NCBI GenBank assembly: GCA_947383835.1
Contig: CANDEV010000004.1
Location: 1 to 64,000 of the forward strand
DNA: 64,000 bases
Reading direction: 5' to 3'
From: an uncultured Clostridia bacterium
Lineage (GTDB): Bacteria > Bacillota > Clostridia > Oscillospirales > Ruminococcaceae
Notes under the pieces: generated by a model
The model's database searches: none
Seen by the model: the letters and a program-made list of their open reading frames with translations, nothing else
What the model was told of the DNA's origin: nothing
Position numbers and translations under genes: made by a program
Shown: one piece after another, positions 49,709-58,431 of the stretch
How positions within the stretch are numbered: position 1 is the stretch's first letter
Layout: each line of letters opens with the position of its first letter

Positions 49709-50068
49709 CTATTTTTCTTTGGGCTTGAAAATTAGGGCTGTCAGCAGTCCGAAAAGTATCGCTGCGGTTATTCCGCCCGCCGCGCCTGTAAGTCCTCCCG
49801 TGAGAACTCCGAGAAATCCTTTTTCGTCAACTGCCTGCTTTACGCCCTCCACAAGCGTATTTCCGAAGCCGGTGATAGGTACGGTCGCTCCCGCTCCCGC
49901 AAAGTCTATCAAGGGCTTGTATAAGCCAAGCGCACCCAGTACTACCCCGGCAACAACATATGAGACCAATATTCTCGCGGGGGTAAGCTTTGTGTAGTCG
50001 ATAAGGGTCTGTCCCACGGCGCAGAAAAGTCCGCCGATAACAAACGCCCACAGATAATTCATAAACAT
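49709..50068 (-). CDS. spoVAE: Stage V sporulation protein AE (SpoVAE)
   Basis: About 119 residues with four hydrophobic helices. 'LWAFVIGGLFCAVGQTLID', 'GAGATVPITGFGNTLVEGVK' and 'GLTGAAGGITAAILFGLL' are the SpoVAE/SpoVAEb signature. With SpoVAC and SpoVAD it forms the channel for dipicolinic acid uptake into the developing spore. Start 50068 after AGGAGGAATTTT. The spoVAD gene is directly upstream. Confidence 0.93.
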   Translation of the reverse strand: MFMNYLWAFVIGGLFCAVGQTLIDYTKLTPARILVSYVVAGVVLGALGLYKPLIDFAGAGATVPITGFGNTLVEGVKQAVDEKGFLGVLTGGLTGAAGGITAAILFGLLTALIFKPKEK

Positions 50069-50085
50069 AAAATTCCTCCTGTTCA

Positions 50086-51111
50086 CTATTCATTTATACG
50101 GCTCTCGGACGAGATAAACACCGCATGGGATATTGACGGTATGCTTTCGCCCTGCTGAGAAGCGGTGGTGGACATCAGCGCGCCCGTTGCGCAGAAAAGT
50201 ATATTTTTTATCTCACCCGACCGTACCTTCGGCAGGAAATATCCGCACAGCACCGAAGCCGAGCAGCCGCAGCCCGAACCGCCAGCGTGTACGTCCTGCT
50301 TTTCAATATCGAACATCATTGCGCCGCAGTCCCTGTGGCAGCCGGAAATATCTATTCCCTCGCTGCGCAGAAGCTCAACAAGGAGCTTGCTGCCTGTTGT
50401 GCCTAAGTCGCCGGTTATTATCGCGTCGAAGTCGGAAGGCTCCATTGAGGTGTCCTGCAAAAATGTTTTTATGACATACGCCGCCGCGGGAGCCATTGCC
50501 GCTCCCATGTTGTTGGCGTCGGTGACGCCCATGTCAACTATCTTGCCGATAGTTACGCCTCGTATGAAAGGGGCGGAAGTCTTGGGGGACACCACAGCCG
50601 CACCCGAAGCCGTACACGTCCACTGGGCGGTGGGAGTACGTACCGAGCCGTATGAAAGGGGAAAGCGAAACTGTCTCTCCGCTGTGCAAAAGTGGGACGA
50701 CGTGGCAGCTATTATCTTTCCGCCCAGACCGCTGTCGGTCATAAGCGCGGACAGCACAAGTCCCTCCGACATGGTTGAGCAAGCCCCGTAAATGCCCAGC
50801 AAAGGTATGTTCAGATCCCGCAGCCCGTAGGTAGAGCTTATGCACTGATTCAGCAGATCCCCCGCAAACATATAGTCTATATCATCAGGGGAAAGTCCGC
50901 CCTTTGACATGGCTTTCGAGACCGTCCTTTTCATAAGCTCGCTTTCAGCCTGTTCCCAGGTTTTCTGTCCGAAATACGAGTCGTTTTCGATTTCGTCAAA
51001 AAACTGTGCAAGAGGACCCTCCCCCTCTTTTTTACCAACAATTGCCGCAAAGCTGTGTATAGTTGGCGGAGCTTCCATTAAAAAAGTATTTCGTGATATT
51101 TTTTTTGCCAT
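50086..51111 (-). CDS. spoVAD: Stage V sporulation protein AD (SpoVAD)
   Basis: 341 residues, thiolase-like fold. 'FLMEAPPTIHSFAAIVGKKE', 'IDYMFAGDLLNQCISSTYG', 'LLGIYGACSTMSEGL' (Cys at the thiolase nucleophile location) and 'HAGGSGCGCSASVLCGYFLP'. SpoVAD binds dipicolinic acid during spore formation. Followed by spoVAE after a 17-bp gap. spoVAC, which normally precedes spoVAD, is missing; ddh is divergent upstream. Start 51111 after GAAAGGAG; the longer frame is rejected. Confidence 0.96.
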   Translation of the reverse strand: MAKKISRNTFLMEAPPTIHSFAAIVGKKEGEGPLAQFFDEIENDSYFGQKTWEQAESELMKRTVSKAMSKGGLSPDDIDYMFAGDLLNQCISSTYGLRDLNIPLLGIYGACSTMSEGLVLSALMTDSGLGGKIIAATSSHFCTAERQFRFPLSYGSVRTPTAQWTCTASGAAVVSPKTSAPFIRGVTIGKIVDMGVTDANNMGAAMAPAAAYVIKTFLQDTSMEPSDFDAIITGDLGTTGSKLLVELLRSEGIDISGCHRDCGAMMFDIEKQDVHAGGSGCGCSASVLCGYFLPKVRSGEIKNILFCATGALMSTTASQQGESIPSISHAVFISSESRINE

Positions 51112-51261
51112 AAACGGACTCCTTTCATAATTTGAAATCAATATTAGTGTTTCGTGCTTTAAAAAAAATATACATAATAAAAATTTTGCAAAATCTCTTT
51201 TCAAATCCTGCAAAATGTGTTATAATGTTATAGATGATTTTTTTGAAAGGATATGATCGAA

Positions 51262-52251
51262 ATGGATAAAATCAGAATAGGTATCGTCGGCTACGGCAAT
51301 CTCGGCAGAGGAACGGAGCTTGCGATAAGACAAAATCCAGATATGGAGCTTGCCTGCGTTTTTACAAGGCGTGATCCTGCTTCTCTTAAAATTTTGACGG
51401 AGGGCGTTCCCGTTTATTCACAAAACGACATTGTCTCTCATAAGGAGGACGTTGACGTGCTTATCCTCTGCGGCGGAAGCGCAACAGACTTGCCCGAGCA
51501 GGGTCCGAAGCTTGCGGAAATGTTCTGCACTGTTGACAGCTTCGATACCCACGCCAAAATCCCCCAATATTTTGAAGCTGTTGACAATTCCGCTAAAAAG
51601 GGCGGAAACGTCAGCATTATCTCCGTCGGCTGGGACCCAGGTATGTTCTCTGTGGCAAGGCTTTACGGAAGCTGTATTCTCCCGCAGGGTAATACTTACA
51701 CGTTCTGGGGCAAGGGTGTTTCACAGGGACATTCCGACGCTATTCGCCGTGTTGAGGGAGTTGCGGACGCAAGACAATACACAATTCCCGTTGAAGCTGC
51801 TGTTGAAGCGGTAAGAAGCGGCGCAGACCCTGAGCTTACCACACGTCAGAAGCACACGAGGGAGTGCTTCGTGGTCGCCAAGGAGGGCGCGGATAAAGCT
51901 AAGATAGAGTCCGAGATAAAGAATATGCCCAACTATTTTGCCGACTACGACACTACCGTGCATTTCATCTCACAGGAGGAGCTTGACCGCGACCACAGCG
52001 GTATTCCCCACGGCGGTTTCGTTATCAGAAGCGGAAAAACAGGCGTGAGCGGCGAGACAAACCATATTGTTGAGTACTCTCTTAAACTCGGTTCAAATCC
52101 GGAATTTACCTCCAGTATCCTTGTTGCCTACGCAAGGGCAGCGCACCGTATGAATAAAGAGGGTCAAAGCGGTGCAAAGACCGTGTTTGATGTTGCTCCC
52201 GCGTATCTTTCCGTAAAAAGCGGTGCAGAGATACGTGCTGAAATGCTTTAA
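51262..52251 (+). CDS. ddh: meso-Diaminopimelate dehydrogenase
   Basis: About 329 residues. NADPH-binding 'IRIGIVGYGNLGRGTELAI', then 'VFTRRDPASLKI', 'VDSFDTHAKIPQYFEAVDNS' and 'SVGWDPGMFSVARLYG' are diagnostic of Ddh. It reductively aminates tetrahydrodipicolinate to meso-DAP in a single step for lysine and peptidoglycan synthesis. Dipicolinate for spores branches from the same route, and the gene is divergent from spoVAD. Start 51262 after GAAAGGA. Confidence 0.97.
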   Translation: MDKIRIGIVGYGNLGRGTELAIRQNPDMELACVFTRRDPASLKILTEGVPVYSQNDIVSHKEDVDVLILCGGSATDLPEQGPKLAEMFCTVDSFDTHAKIPQYFEAVDNSAKKGGNVSIISVGWDPGMFSVARLYGSCILPQGNTYTFWGKGVSQGHSDAIRRVEGVADARQYTIPVEAAVEAVRSGADPELTTRQKHTRECFVVAKEGADKAKIESEIKNMPNYFADYDTTVHFISQEELDRDHSGIPHGGFVIRSGKTGVSGETNHIVEYSLKLGSNPEFTSSILVAYARAAHRMNKEGQSGAKTVFDVAPAYLSVKSGAEIRAEML

Positions 52252-52324
52252 AATAAACATACACAGGCGGTCAGAGGCAATTGCTTGGAAATATGTAATT
52301 ATCTGCCAACTGTCAGCCCGACAA

Positions 52325-52365
52325 AAAAGCCGCTCAAAGGCAATTGCTTTTGAGCGGCTTTTAAT
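52325..52365. terminator. Terminator between ddh and GH26
   Basis: AAAAGCCGCTCAAA / TTTGAGCGGCTTTT with loop GGCAATTGC. A-run and T-run flank the stem, so it serves both convergent genes. An upstream GGCAATTGC copy at 52275 suggests a partly duplicated hairpin. Confidence 0.85.
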
Positions 52366-52417
52366 ATAATTCGGTAATTTTTATTCCGCAAATATCTTTT
52401 CGAGTTTTGCGATATCA

Positions 52418-53470
52418 TTATTTTAAGTCTGGAAGCTCGTCAAGAGTTATAACATACTTATCATTATAAATCGCTTTAAGGTCGTCTGTGGTGTTGTGGT
52501 CAGTGATGTGCTCGGTGTGCCATGTCATGAACCATACCCAGTCAGCCTTGCCGTCCTTAAGCTGCTGCACGGTGGGGATCCTTCCGCACTCATGGAAGCA
52601 TATCGGCATTTCCTCGCCGACGATTTTCTCAACGCTTTGATAAAGCTTTTCGTTTGCACCGTCGTTATAGGAATCCGCGCCGATTATGTCAACATATTCA
52701 TCACCCGGATACCATTTGTCGTAGCCTCTGTTGTTTCCCGAATAGCCGAATACCCATATTAGGTTGTCAAGCTTCCAGTACTCGGTGTAGCGGTCATACA
52801 TAATAGTCCAAAGCTTTTTGAAATTTTCCGCGCCGCCCTTGCTCCACCAGAACCAGCCGCCGTCCAGCTCGTGGAAAGGTCTCCACAGTACGGGTATGTT
52901 TTTGTCTTTAAGTTCCTTTAACGCTTCCGCCGCCTTATCCATGCCGGCTATCAGCTTTTTGTATTCGTCGGTCCCCTCGGTCAAAGCCTTGTCCCAGTCG
53001 GCAATTTCGGTTTTCATGCATTCGTCCCAGCTGCCGCTGAAATCACAGCCGCAGTGCCAGCAAATAGTGACGATACCGCCGCGTTTGTACCAATCTTCAG
53101 CACGCTTGTTTACACCCTTGAAATCGTCGTTCATGTAGTCCAGTCCGCGAATCGCAGGGTACTTGCCTGTCTTTTCGTAAATGTACTCAAATTCATACTG
53201 GTCGCTGCCCATCCAAGTGGATTCCTGCTGACCCGAAATAATGCCGTTACGGTAGGTCTCGCAGATGTATCCGAATAGCTTCTGCGCCTCCTTTGTAGCG
53301 TTGGGATTTGAGAGAGTGATTTCGTTTCCATTTAATGCAGCAGACGAGGCAGCCGTGGTGTTTTCGGTAATGCGTGCGGCTTCATCGGCAGCGGCAGCAT
53401 TTCCTGAGCAGGCAGATACTGAAAAAGCCAATGCTATCGCAGACAGAGCTGCGGTAATTTTTTTCTTCAT
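52418..53470 (-). CDS. GH26 endo-beta-mannanase-like lipoprotein
   Basis: 350 residues. Lipobox 'SVSAC' (Cys21), a Ser/Thr/Ala linker (~22-48) and a GH26 barrel (~55-345). 'ISGQQESTWMGS' and 'YPAIRGLDYMN' are early blocks; 'VLWRPFHELDGGWFWWSKG' holds the acid/base Glu; 'DIIGADSYND' and 'MPICFHECGRIP' hold the nucleophile Glu. Members cleave beta-1,4-mannan, xylan or mixed glucans; mannan is most likely. Anchored on the cell surface. AAAGGAAG precedes the ATG. No regulator is adjacent. Confidence 0.94.
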   Translation of the reverse strand: MKKKITAALSAIALAFSVSACSGNAAAADEAARITENTTAASSAALNGNEITLSNPNATKEAQKLFGYICETYRNGIISGQQESTWMGSDQYEFEYIYEKTGKYPAIRGLDYMNDDFKGVNKRAEDWYKRGGIVTICWHCGCDFSGSWDECMKTEIADWDKALTEGTDEYKKLIAGMDKAAEALKELKDKNIPVLWRPFHELDGGWFWWSKGGAENFKKLWTIMYDRYTEYWKLDNLIWVFGYSGNNRGYDKWYPGDEYVDIIGADSYNDGANEKLYQSVEKIVGEEMPICFHECGRIPTVQQLKDGKADWVWFMTWHTEHITDHNTTDDLKAIYNDKYVITLDELPDLK

Positions 53471-53720
53471 AATAAAGACTTCCTTTCATATGTATTCAGA
53501 CAGCACCACGCAAAAATTGGCTGACGCGTTTTACACACATACGCCTGCATAGCTTTAGCAAGCCGCGGTTCTGCCTTTATTTAATTATACACCATTTATT
53601 TGTTAAAATCAATAGCGATCATATATAATGTAAACGTCTTTTTTCATACTTAGTCTGACGCTTCAAAGGTGCTGCCTCAAATGCTACTATAGGCGGCAAT
53701 ACTTATGTATCGTTACCAGC

Positions 53721-54206
53721 CTAAAGGCGTCCATTTTTAGGAACAAATAACGAGGACATATCCGCCTTTTCTAATGTGAGAAGCTGCGCCTTTTTCTCAA
53801 TACCTCCGGAGTAACCCGTCAAGCTGCCGTTTGTGCCGACAACGCGATGACAGGGGATTATCAGCGAAATGGCATTATGTCCTACCGCTCCTCCTACGGC
53901 TTGTGCGGACATTTTGGGAAGTCCTTTTTGCTTTGCGATCTTACCCGCAATTTCACCGTAGGTCATTGTCTGACCGAACGGGATCTCCAGCAGGATTTCC
54001 CAAACCGCTTTTCGGAAAGGCGTTGTTTCCATTTTTATCGGCGGGGTAAAATCCGGAGCCTTGCCGCTGAAATAAATATCGAGCCAGCGTACTGTTTCCT
54101 CAAATATGGGGAGCAGCTTATCCTCGCATTCTTTCGAAAGAGTGTCACCGAAATACTTTTGTCCGTCAAACCATAGACCCGTAATCGACCTGCCGTCGCT
54201 TGACAT
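53721..54206 (-). CDS. ogt: Methylated-DNA-protein cysteine methyltransferase, 5' end altered
   Basis: 161 residues. 'EILLEIPFGQTMTYGEIA' and 'LIIPCHRVVGTNGSLTGYSG' hold the active-site Cys of O6-methylguanine/O4-methylthymine repair. The homologous reading extends upstream of ATG 54206 as 'YNYNSPIGGIT', the normal Ogt start, but with no start codon before a stop; instead the sequence runs straight into an IS5 transposase remnant at ~54240. The first ~12 residues thus lie outside the ORF as annotated. Translation from 54206 would omit a core strand; activity is uncertain. Confidence 0.88.
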   Translation of the reverse strand: MSSDGRSITGLWFDGQKYFGDTLSKECEDKLLPIFEETVRWLDIYFSGKAPDFTPPIKMETTPFRKAVWEILLEIPFGQTMTYGEIAGKIAKQKGLPKMSAQAVGGAVGHNAISLIIPCHRVVGTNGSLTGYSGGIEKKAQLLTLEKADMSSLFVPKNGRL

Positions 54207-54217
54207 CGTAATTCCGC

Positions 54218-54547
54218 CTATAGGCGAATTGTAATTATATTTATAAATAATATCACACCTCTTTTTCCTCCGTCATATCCTCTGTTCTGACTTGCAGATA
54301 CTGTTTTTACAGACTGAGAGTCAATTCGTGCATAGGTTGGCGTTTCGTCCTTTCCTTTCGATGTTAGTACCTTTTTTACTAACATTTGCTGTACTTTATC
54401 CCAGACACCATTCTTTTTGGCTCTGTAGTAAAACATAAATACTGCCTTCCAGTTTGGAAAATCTTTTGACAGATTTCTCCATTGGCAGCCGGTTTTTACA
54501 AGGTATAATACTGCATTCACCATATCTCTCTTGTCGTATTTTCTTAT
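54218..54547 (-). pseudogene. IS5-family transposase remnant
   Basis: About 100 codons: 'KYDKRDMVNAVLYLVKTGCQ', 'WRNLSKDFPNWKAVFMFYYR' and 'YARIDSQSVKTVSASQNRGY', then 'DGGKR' before divergence. This is the DUF4096 plus first DDE-Asp part ('IDSQS') of IS5 transposases; full length is 250 or more. The N-terminal ~30 residues and everything after GYDGGK, including the other catalytic acids, are missing. Its 3' limit is the junction with ogt. Confidence 0.88.
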
Positions 54548-54589
54548 ATGAATCAGAGTTTGAGATGGGTGCTATAAACGGTGTACCGC

Positions 54590-55303
54590 CTAATCTTTCA
54601 GCATATTCACGCAGATTTTATAATCCGGCATAAGGTCGGCAACCACGGCGTAAAAATCCTTGCTGTGATTCGGGATTATAAAGTGAGCGTACTCATGTAC
54701 AAAAACATATGCTGCACATACCTCGGGGTAAAGCGCGAGCCTGCTGTTCATTACGATTTTCCCATCGTTTAAGTGGCAGCTCCCCCATCGGGAGGTCATA
54801 CTGCGAATTTGCAGCGCGGCAAGGGGGACGTTATATCCCTTTGCACGGAACATCTCATATGTGCGCTTGTTAAGATCGGAAAAAATTTTCAATGTCTCGT
54901 CCGCATAAAATTTTTTCAGTACACGTCCCACTCGTTCCTCGCTTTTTACAGCGGCAAGCATTAGGCTGCCGCTTAGCTTTACGTCCTCTATTGGGGAAAT
55001 TATTATGCTCAAGGTGTAATTCGTCCCGAAATAACGGAAATTATCGCCGTTTCGGTAAATTTCCTCGGCTTTGGGAAGCAGCGGAGCAGGAGGAATTGCC
55101 GAAAATCTTTCAATTGCCGAGAAAATAAAATCAGACTTTTGGCGGATAAAATCCTCAATAAATTTTATCCCCGCACGGTTCGGCGCGCTTATGTACACAA
55201 TGCCGTCGGGCTTTATTCGCATATTTACGTTTTTGACCTTTTTCCTTGACAATGTCCAGACTATCTCTCTGCCGTTCACGGTCAGCTTGCGGAGATCATT
55301 CAT
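54590..55303 (-). CDS. YgjP/SprT-like M48-type metallopeptidase domain protein
   Basis: 237 residues. 'YVFVHEYAHFIIPNHSKDFY' has the zinc-binding HExxH (HEYAH) and the third-ligand region. 'RSMTSRWGSCHLNDGKIVMN' is the YgjP (DUF45) signature, and 'MRIKPDGIVYISAPNRAGI' the N-terminal block. Related proteins include SprT/Wss1-like DNA-protein crosslink proteases, often carried beside restriction or repair genes, but the role of YgjP is unsettled. It overlaps the CDF transporter gene upstream by 8 bp. Confidence 0.9.
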   Translation of the reverse strand: MNDLRKLTVNGREIVWTLSRKKVKNVNMRIKPDGIVYISAPNRAGIKFIEDFIRQKSDFIFSAIERFSAIPPAPLLPKAEEIYRNGDNFRYFGTNYTLSIIISPIEDVKLSGSLMLAAVKSEERVGRVLKKFYADETLKIFSDLNKRTYEMFRAKGYNVPLAALQIRSMTSRWGSCHLNDGKIVMNSRLALYPEVCAAYVFVHEYAHFIIPNHSKDFYAVVADLMPDYKICVNMLKD

Positions 55304-56465
55304 AGAAAACCTCGTCAGCGGTTATAACAGGGCAGAAGCGTTTGTCCTTTTCAACTATCAGTCTTTTTGCCTCGTCAACGATCCTTTGACGTTCAGCAGG
55401 CTTTCGGGCGGTTACTGCCATGTCAAAAATCACATTTATACGGTTTTCTCCGTCGGTGATCCTGAAATCGTGTATTGTCGCTGTTGGATCGGCTTCATAG
55501 ACGCACTCCAGAATTTGTTTTTTAATGCCGTCAACATATTCATTGTTCACGGTTATTGGGTCGGAATGGATCACCATTTGTATTCCAGTTTCCAGTAAAA
55601 TACGCCGTTCGGTAGCGTCGATTATTTCGTGAATGTGTACAACGTCCGCATTGTCAGGGACTTCTGCGTGTACGGAGGCGAAAACTCTTCCGGGACCGTA
55701 GTCGTGTACCATCAGATCGTGTATGCCCACAATTTCCTCAGAGCTTAAAATTATTTCGCTCAGCGTGTCAATTGTCTCCTTAGAGGGAGGCATACCGAGG
55801 AGCAGGTCTATAGTCTCCTTAGCCATATTTACTCCGCTGTACATAATATATACTGCAATAATAACTCCGATAAAGCCGTCGATCTGAAATGGCAGAAAGC
55901 TTCCTATAACAGTAGTGACAATTACCGCAGAGGTGGAAATAACATCGTTTATACTGTCCTTTGCCGAGGCTTTCATTACAGAGGAATTTATTTTTTTGGC
56001 AATTGTGTTGTAGCAGAAATACATCCAAAGCTTTACAAGTACCGAGGCGGCAAGGATCATCATCATCACCGCGCTGAAATTCAGCGGCTCGGGATCGGCG
56101 ATCCTGCCGCAGCTTGACTTAAAAAGCTCGAAGCCTACAAGCAGTATTATAAATGATACTATCAGCGAGGAGATGTACTCTATCCTGCCGTGTCCGAAAG
56201 GGTGCTCGCGGTCAGGGAGGCGGTTCGCCATTTTTGAGCCGATTATGGCAACAATGCAGCTCCCCATGTCGGAAAGATTGTTGAACGCGTCGGAGGTTAT
56301 AGCAATACTCTTCATTACCGTTCCGATAATAAGCTTCAATGCGAAAAGGAAAAGGTTGCAGACTGCGCCCAAAATTCCGCCGAGAATGCAGTAATTCTGT
56401 CTCACGTTCTTGTCCGTTGTGTTTTCGTGATCGTGTATAAATCTTTTTGCAAGAAAATTAACCAT
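55296..56465 (-). CDS. Cation diffusion facilitator (CDF) transporter
   Basis: 389 residues. Six helices (~25-215): 'AITSDAFNNLSDMGSCIVAI' carries the first metal-site DxxxN..D motif and 'VMKASAKDSINDVISTSAVI' the second (D..xxxD). A cytoplasmic ferredoxin-like domain (~215-300) follows, with 'HDLMVHDYGPGRVFASVHAE', then an extra ~90-residue domain, as in longer FieF/MamB relatives. It exports Zn2+, Mn2+ or Fe2+ by proton antiport. First gene of a unit with the YgjP protein. Start 56465 after AAAGGAG. Confidence 0.94.
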   Translation of the reverse strand: MVNFLAKRFIHDHENTTDKNVRQNYCILGGILGAVCNLFLFALKLIIGTVMKSIAITSDAFNNLSDMGSCIVAIIGSKMANRLPDREHPFGHGRIEYISSLIVSFIILLVGFELFKSSCGRIADPEPLNFSAVMMMILAASVLVKLWMYFCYNTIAKKINSSVMKASAKDSINDVISTSAVIVTTVIGSFLPFQIDGFIGVIIAVYIMYSGVNMAKETIDLLLGMPPSKETIDTLSEIILSSEEIVGIHDLMVHDYGPGRVFASVHAEVPDNADVVHIHEIIDATERRILLETGIQMVIHSDPITVNNEYVDGIKKQILECVYEADPTATIHDFRITDGENRINVIFDMAVTARKPAERQRIVDEAKRLIVEKDKRFCPVITADEVFYE

Positions 56466-56532
56466 AGCTTCTCCTTTCAAAAAATAAGCATAGTACAAAA
56501 TATGTACTATGCCATTATATGTTTAAAAATGA

Positions 56533-56754
56533 TCATAAAACGGTATTCAAATAAAAATATACTGCTGCAAGAATTACCACGCACAGTATCAGCACCGCTA
56601 TGCCGATATAAATTGGGGTCATCTTCTTTTTCTCAAGCTTTTCTTCCTCTGCAAAGGTTTTTTGCATATCCTTTTTCATAAGCTTGATCTCTTTTTCAAG
56701 CTGCTTTATTTTTTTCTTTTTCTCATCATCGGCGCTGAATTTCTGCATGGGCAT
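56533..56754 (-). CDS. Small coiled-coil, C-terminally anchored membrane protein
   Basis: 73 residues. A strongly charged Lys/Glu coil (~10-47, 'KKKKIKQLEKEIKLMKKDMQ') is followed by a single helix ('IYIGIAVLILCVVILAAVYF'). It starts 15 bp after the scfB stop, so is the third gene of the SCIFF unit. Start 56754 avoids overlap with scfB. No family recognised; a membrane-tethering or complex-forming role is a guess. Confidence 0.7.
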   Translation of the reverse strand: MPMQKFSADDEKKKKIKQLEKEIKLMKKDMQKTFAEEEKLEKKKMTPIYIGIAVLILCVVILAAVYFYLNTVL

Positions 56755-56768
56755 ATTTGTTACCGTCC

Positions 56769-58157
56769 TTAATCTTTTTCGGGTGCTTCCGCTTCCTGAG
56801 CTGCTTTCGCCGCCTTTATCATAATGGCGCATTCAAGACGCTTCTTTTCCATTTCACAGGAAAGCTTGTGAGCTGTGAGAATGTTCCCCGTATATATGTA
56901 ATTGTTTGCGTTGCAGCCGCCGCTGCAATAGAATTTTGCCCAGCACTTTTTGCAGTCCCCTTTGCTGTATATATGCGCCGCCGCAAAGTCCTTTTTGATT
57001 TCGGTATTGAATGTACCCTCGTTTATGTTGCCCATTTTGTACTCGCTGATACCCACAAACTGGTGGCAGGGATAAATATCTCCCTCCGGAGTTATCGCCA
57101 CATACTCGTTGCCGCTTCCGCAGCCGCGGAGACGCTTTATAGCGCAGGGACCCTGATCGAGGTCAAGCATAAAATGGAAAAAGTTGAAATGCTTGCCGTT
57201 TTTGTCATGCTCAAGAATTATTGATGCAAGTCTCTCATACTCGGAGAAAATTGCGGGCAGGTCTCTTTCCGTTATAGCATAGCTCATCGAAGCATTGCTT
57301 ACAACAGGCTCCACCGAAATCTGGTCGAAGCCCTGCTCGTTAAGGTGCAGAACGTCGTTTGCAAAATCAAGGTTATATTTGGTAAATGTTCCCCGAACAT
57401 AGTAATTTTCGTAATTTCTTTTTTTAACTATCTCTTTGTAGCCTTCTATGATCCTGTCGTAGCAGCCGGTACCGTCAACACGCTTTCTGACACGGTCGTT
57501 GACTTCCTTTCTGCCGTCAACCGACAGCACAACGTTGGACATCTCCTTGTTGATAAAATCCATTTTATCTTCCGTCAGAAGCATACCGTTTGTGGTTATA
57601 GTGAAACGGAAACGTTTTCCGTACTCCTTTTCACGGCTTCTGCCGTATTCAACAAGCCTTTTCACAACGTCCCAGTTCATGAGCGGTTCTCCGCCGAAGA
57701 AGTCAAGCTCAAGGTTTTCTCTGTCCCCCGAATTTTCGAGGAGGAAGTCCATTGCTTTTTTGCCTGTTTCAAAATCCATATGCATACGCTTGCCGAGACC
57801 GTAATCGCCTGTTTCCGCAAAGCAGTACTCGCAGCGGAGGTTGCAGTCCTGCTCAACAAGCAGACACATTGCCTTGACCGGGGCGGCAACGGAGTACGCC
57901 GCAAATTTTTCGTAATCGTCCTCCGAAAAGAGCACGCCGTCATTGTAAAGCTCCACGACTTCGTTATAGCAGGAAACGATATCATCGGGCTTGTAAAAGC
58001 GTGAAAGCTTCTCCAGAACCTTTTCGGGACATTCCTTTTCAAAGGGCGGACTTACGTTGTCCAGCATATCATAGGTAAGCTCGTCAACCAGATGAACGCC
58101 GCCGCTGTGAACGTCCAGGACAATATTTAAACCGTTAAGCTTGTACTTGTGAATCAT
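56769..58157 (-). CDS. scfB: SCIFF ranthipeptide radical SAM maturase
   Basis: 462 residues. The N-terminal RiPP recognition-like region (~1-90, 'HKYKLNGLNIVLDVHSGGVH') is followed by the radical SAM core with 'CNLRCEYCFAETGDYG' (CxxxCxxC), 'FFGGEPLMNWDVVKRLVEYG' and 'TTNGMLLTEDKMDFIN'. The SPASM domain has 'CAIKRLRGCGSGNEYVAITP', 'GDIYPCHQFVGISEYKMGN' and 'CKKCWAKFYCSGGC' for two auxiliary 4Fe-4S clusters. SCIFF maturases (CteB/ScfB) form Cys-to-Thr sulfur-to-gamma-carbon thioether links in the peptide encoded just upstream. Start 58157 (MIHKYKL) after AAAGGAG. Confidence 0.96.
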   Translation of the reverse strand: MIHKYKLNGLNIVLDVHSGGVHLVDELTYDMLDNVSPPFEKECPEKVLEKLSRFYKPDDIVSCYNEVVELYNDGVLFSEDDYEKFAAYSVAAPVKAMCLLVEQDCNLRCEYCFAETGDYGLGKRMHMDFETGKKAMDFLLENSGDRENLELDFFGGEPLMNWDVVKRLVEYGRSREKEYGKRFRFTITTNGMLLTEDKMDFINKEMSNVVLSVDGRKEVNDRVRKRVDGTGCYDRIIEGYKEIVKKRNYENYYVRGTFTKYNLDFANDVLHLNEQGFDQISVEPVVSNASMSYAITERDLPAIFSEYERLASIILEHDKNGKHFNFFHFMLDLDQGPCAIKRLRGCGSGNEYVAITPEGDIYPCHQFVGISEYKMGNINEGTFNTEIKKDFAAAHIYSKGDCKKCWAKFYCSGGCNANNYIYTGNILTAHKLSCEMEKKRLECAIMIKAAKAAQEAEAPEKD

Positions 58158-58188
58158 AAAAAAACTCCTTTTAGAGGATAGAAGCAAA

Positions 58189-58240
58189 GGCAAGAAGCAA
58201 GAAATCGTAAACTGAACTAAAAAATTCTTGCTTCTTGCCT
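58189..58240 (-). terminator. Perfect 16-bp hairpin between scfA and scfB
   Basis: AGGCAAGAAGCAAGAA (58189-58204 region) is perfectly complementary to TTCTTGCTTCTTGCCT (58225-58240), with a ~21-nt loop. On the transcribed strand the stem is followed by TTTGCTTC, not a strong U-tract. It more likely causes partial termination or protects the scfA mRNA, giving more peptide than enzyme. Confidence 0.75.
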
Positions 58241-58260
58241 CTGATTTTCTTATTTCTGCC

Positions 58261-58398
58261 TTACTTTTCGCACTTCTGATTAGCAACCGTGCATGAAGTT
58301 TTGCAAGCTGACTGGCAGGAAGCCTGACACTTGCCGCAGCCGCCCTTAACAGCGGTTTTCTTAAGGTTAGCCTTATTGATAGTGATGATATGCTTCAT
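58261..58398 (-). CDS. scfA: SCIFF ranthipeptide precursor (six cysteines in 45 residues)
   Basis: Exactly 45 residues, six Cys: leader 'MKHIITINKANLKKTAVKGG', then core 'CGKCQASCQSACKTSCTV' and 'ANQKCEK'. This spacing is the SCIFF family hallmark, and Thr or Ser residues between Cys are thioether acceptors for the ScfB enzyme encoded downstream. SCIFF peptides are near-universal in Clostridia and have been linked to quorum-like control of metabolism and redox state. GGAGG lies 9 nt upstream. A dedicated promoter with a palindrome is at 58432. Too short for many automatic gene callers. Confidence 0.96.
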   Translation of the reverse strand: MKHIITINKANLKKTAVKGGCGKCQASCQSACKTSCTVANQKCEK

Positions 58399-58431
58399 AG
58401 GAAAGACCTCCGAATAAAATAGAATGAGAAT

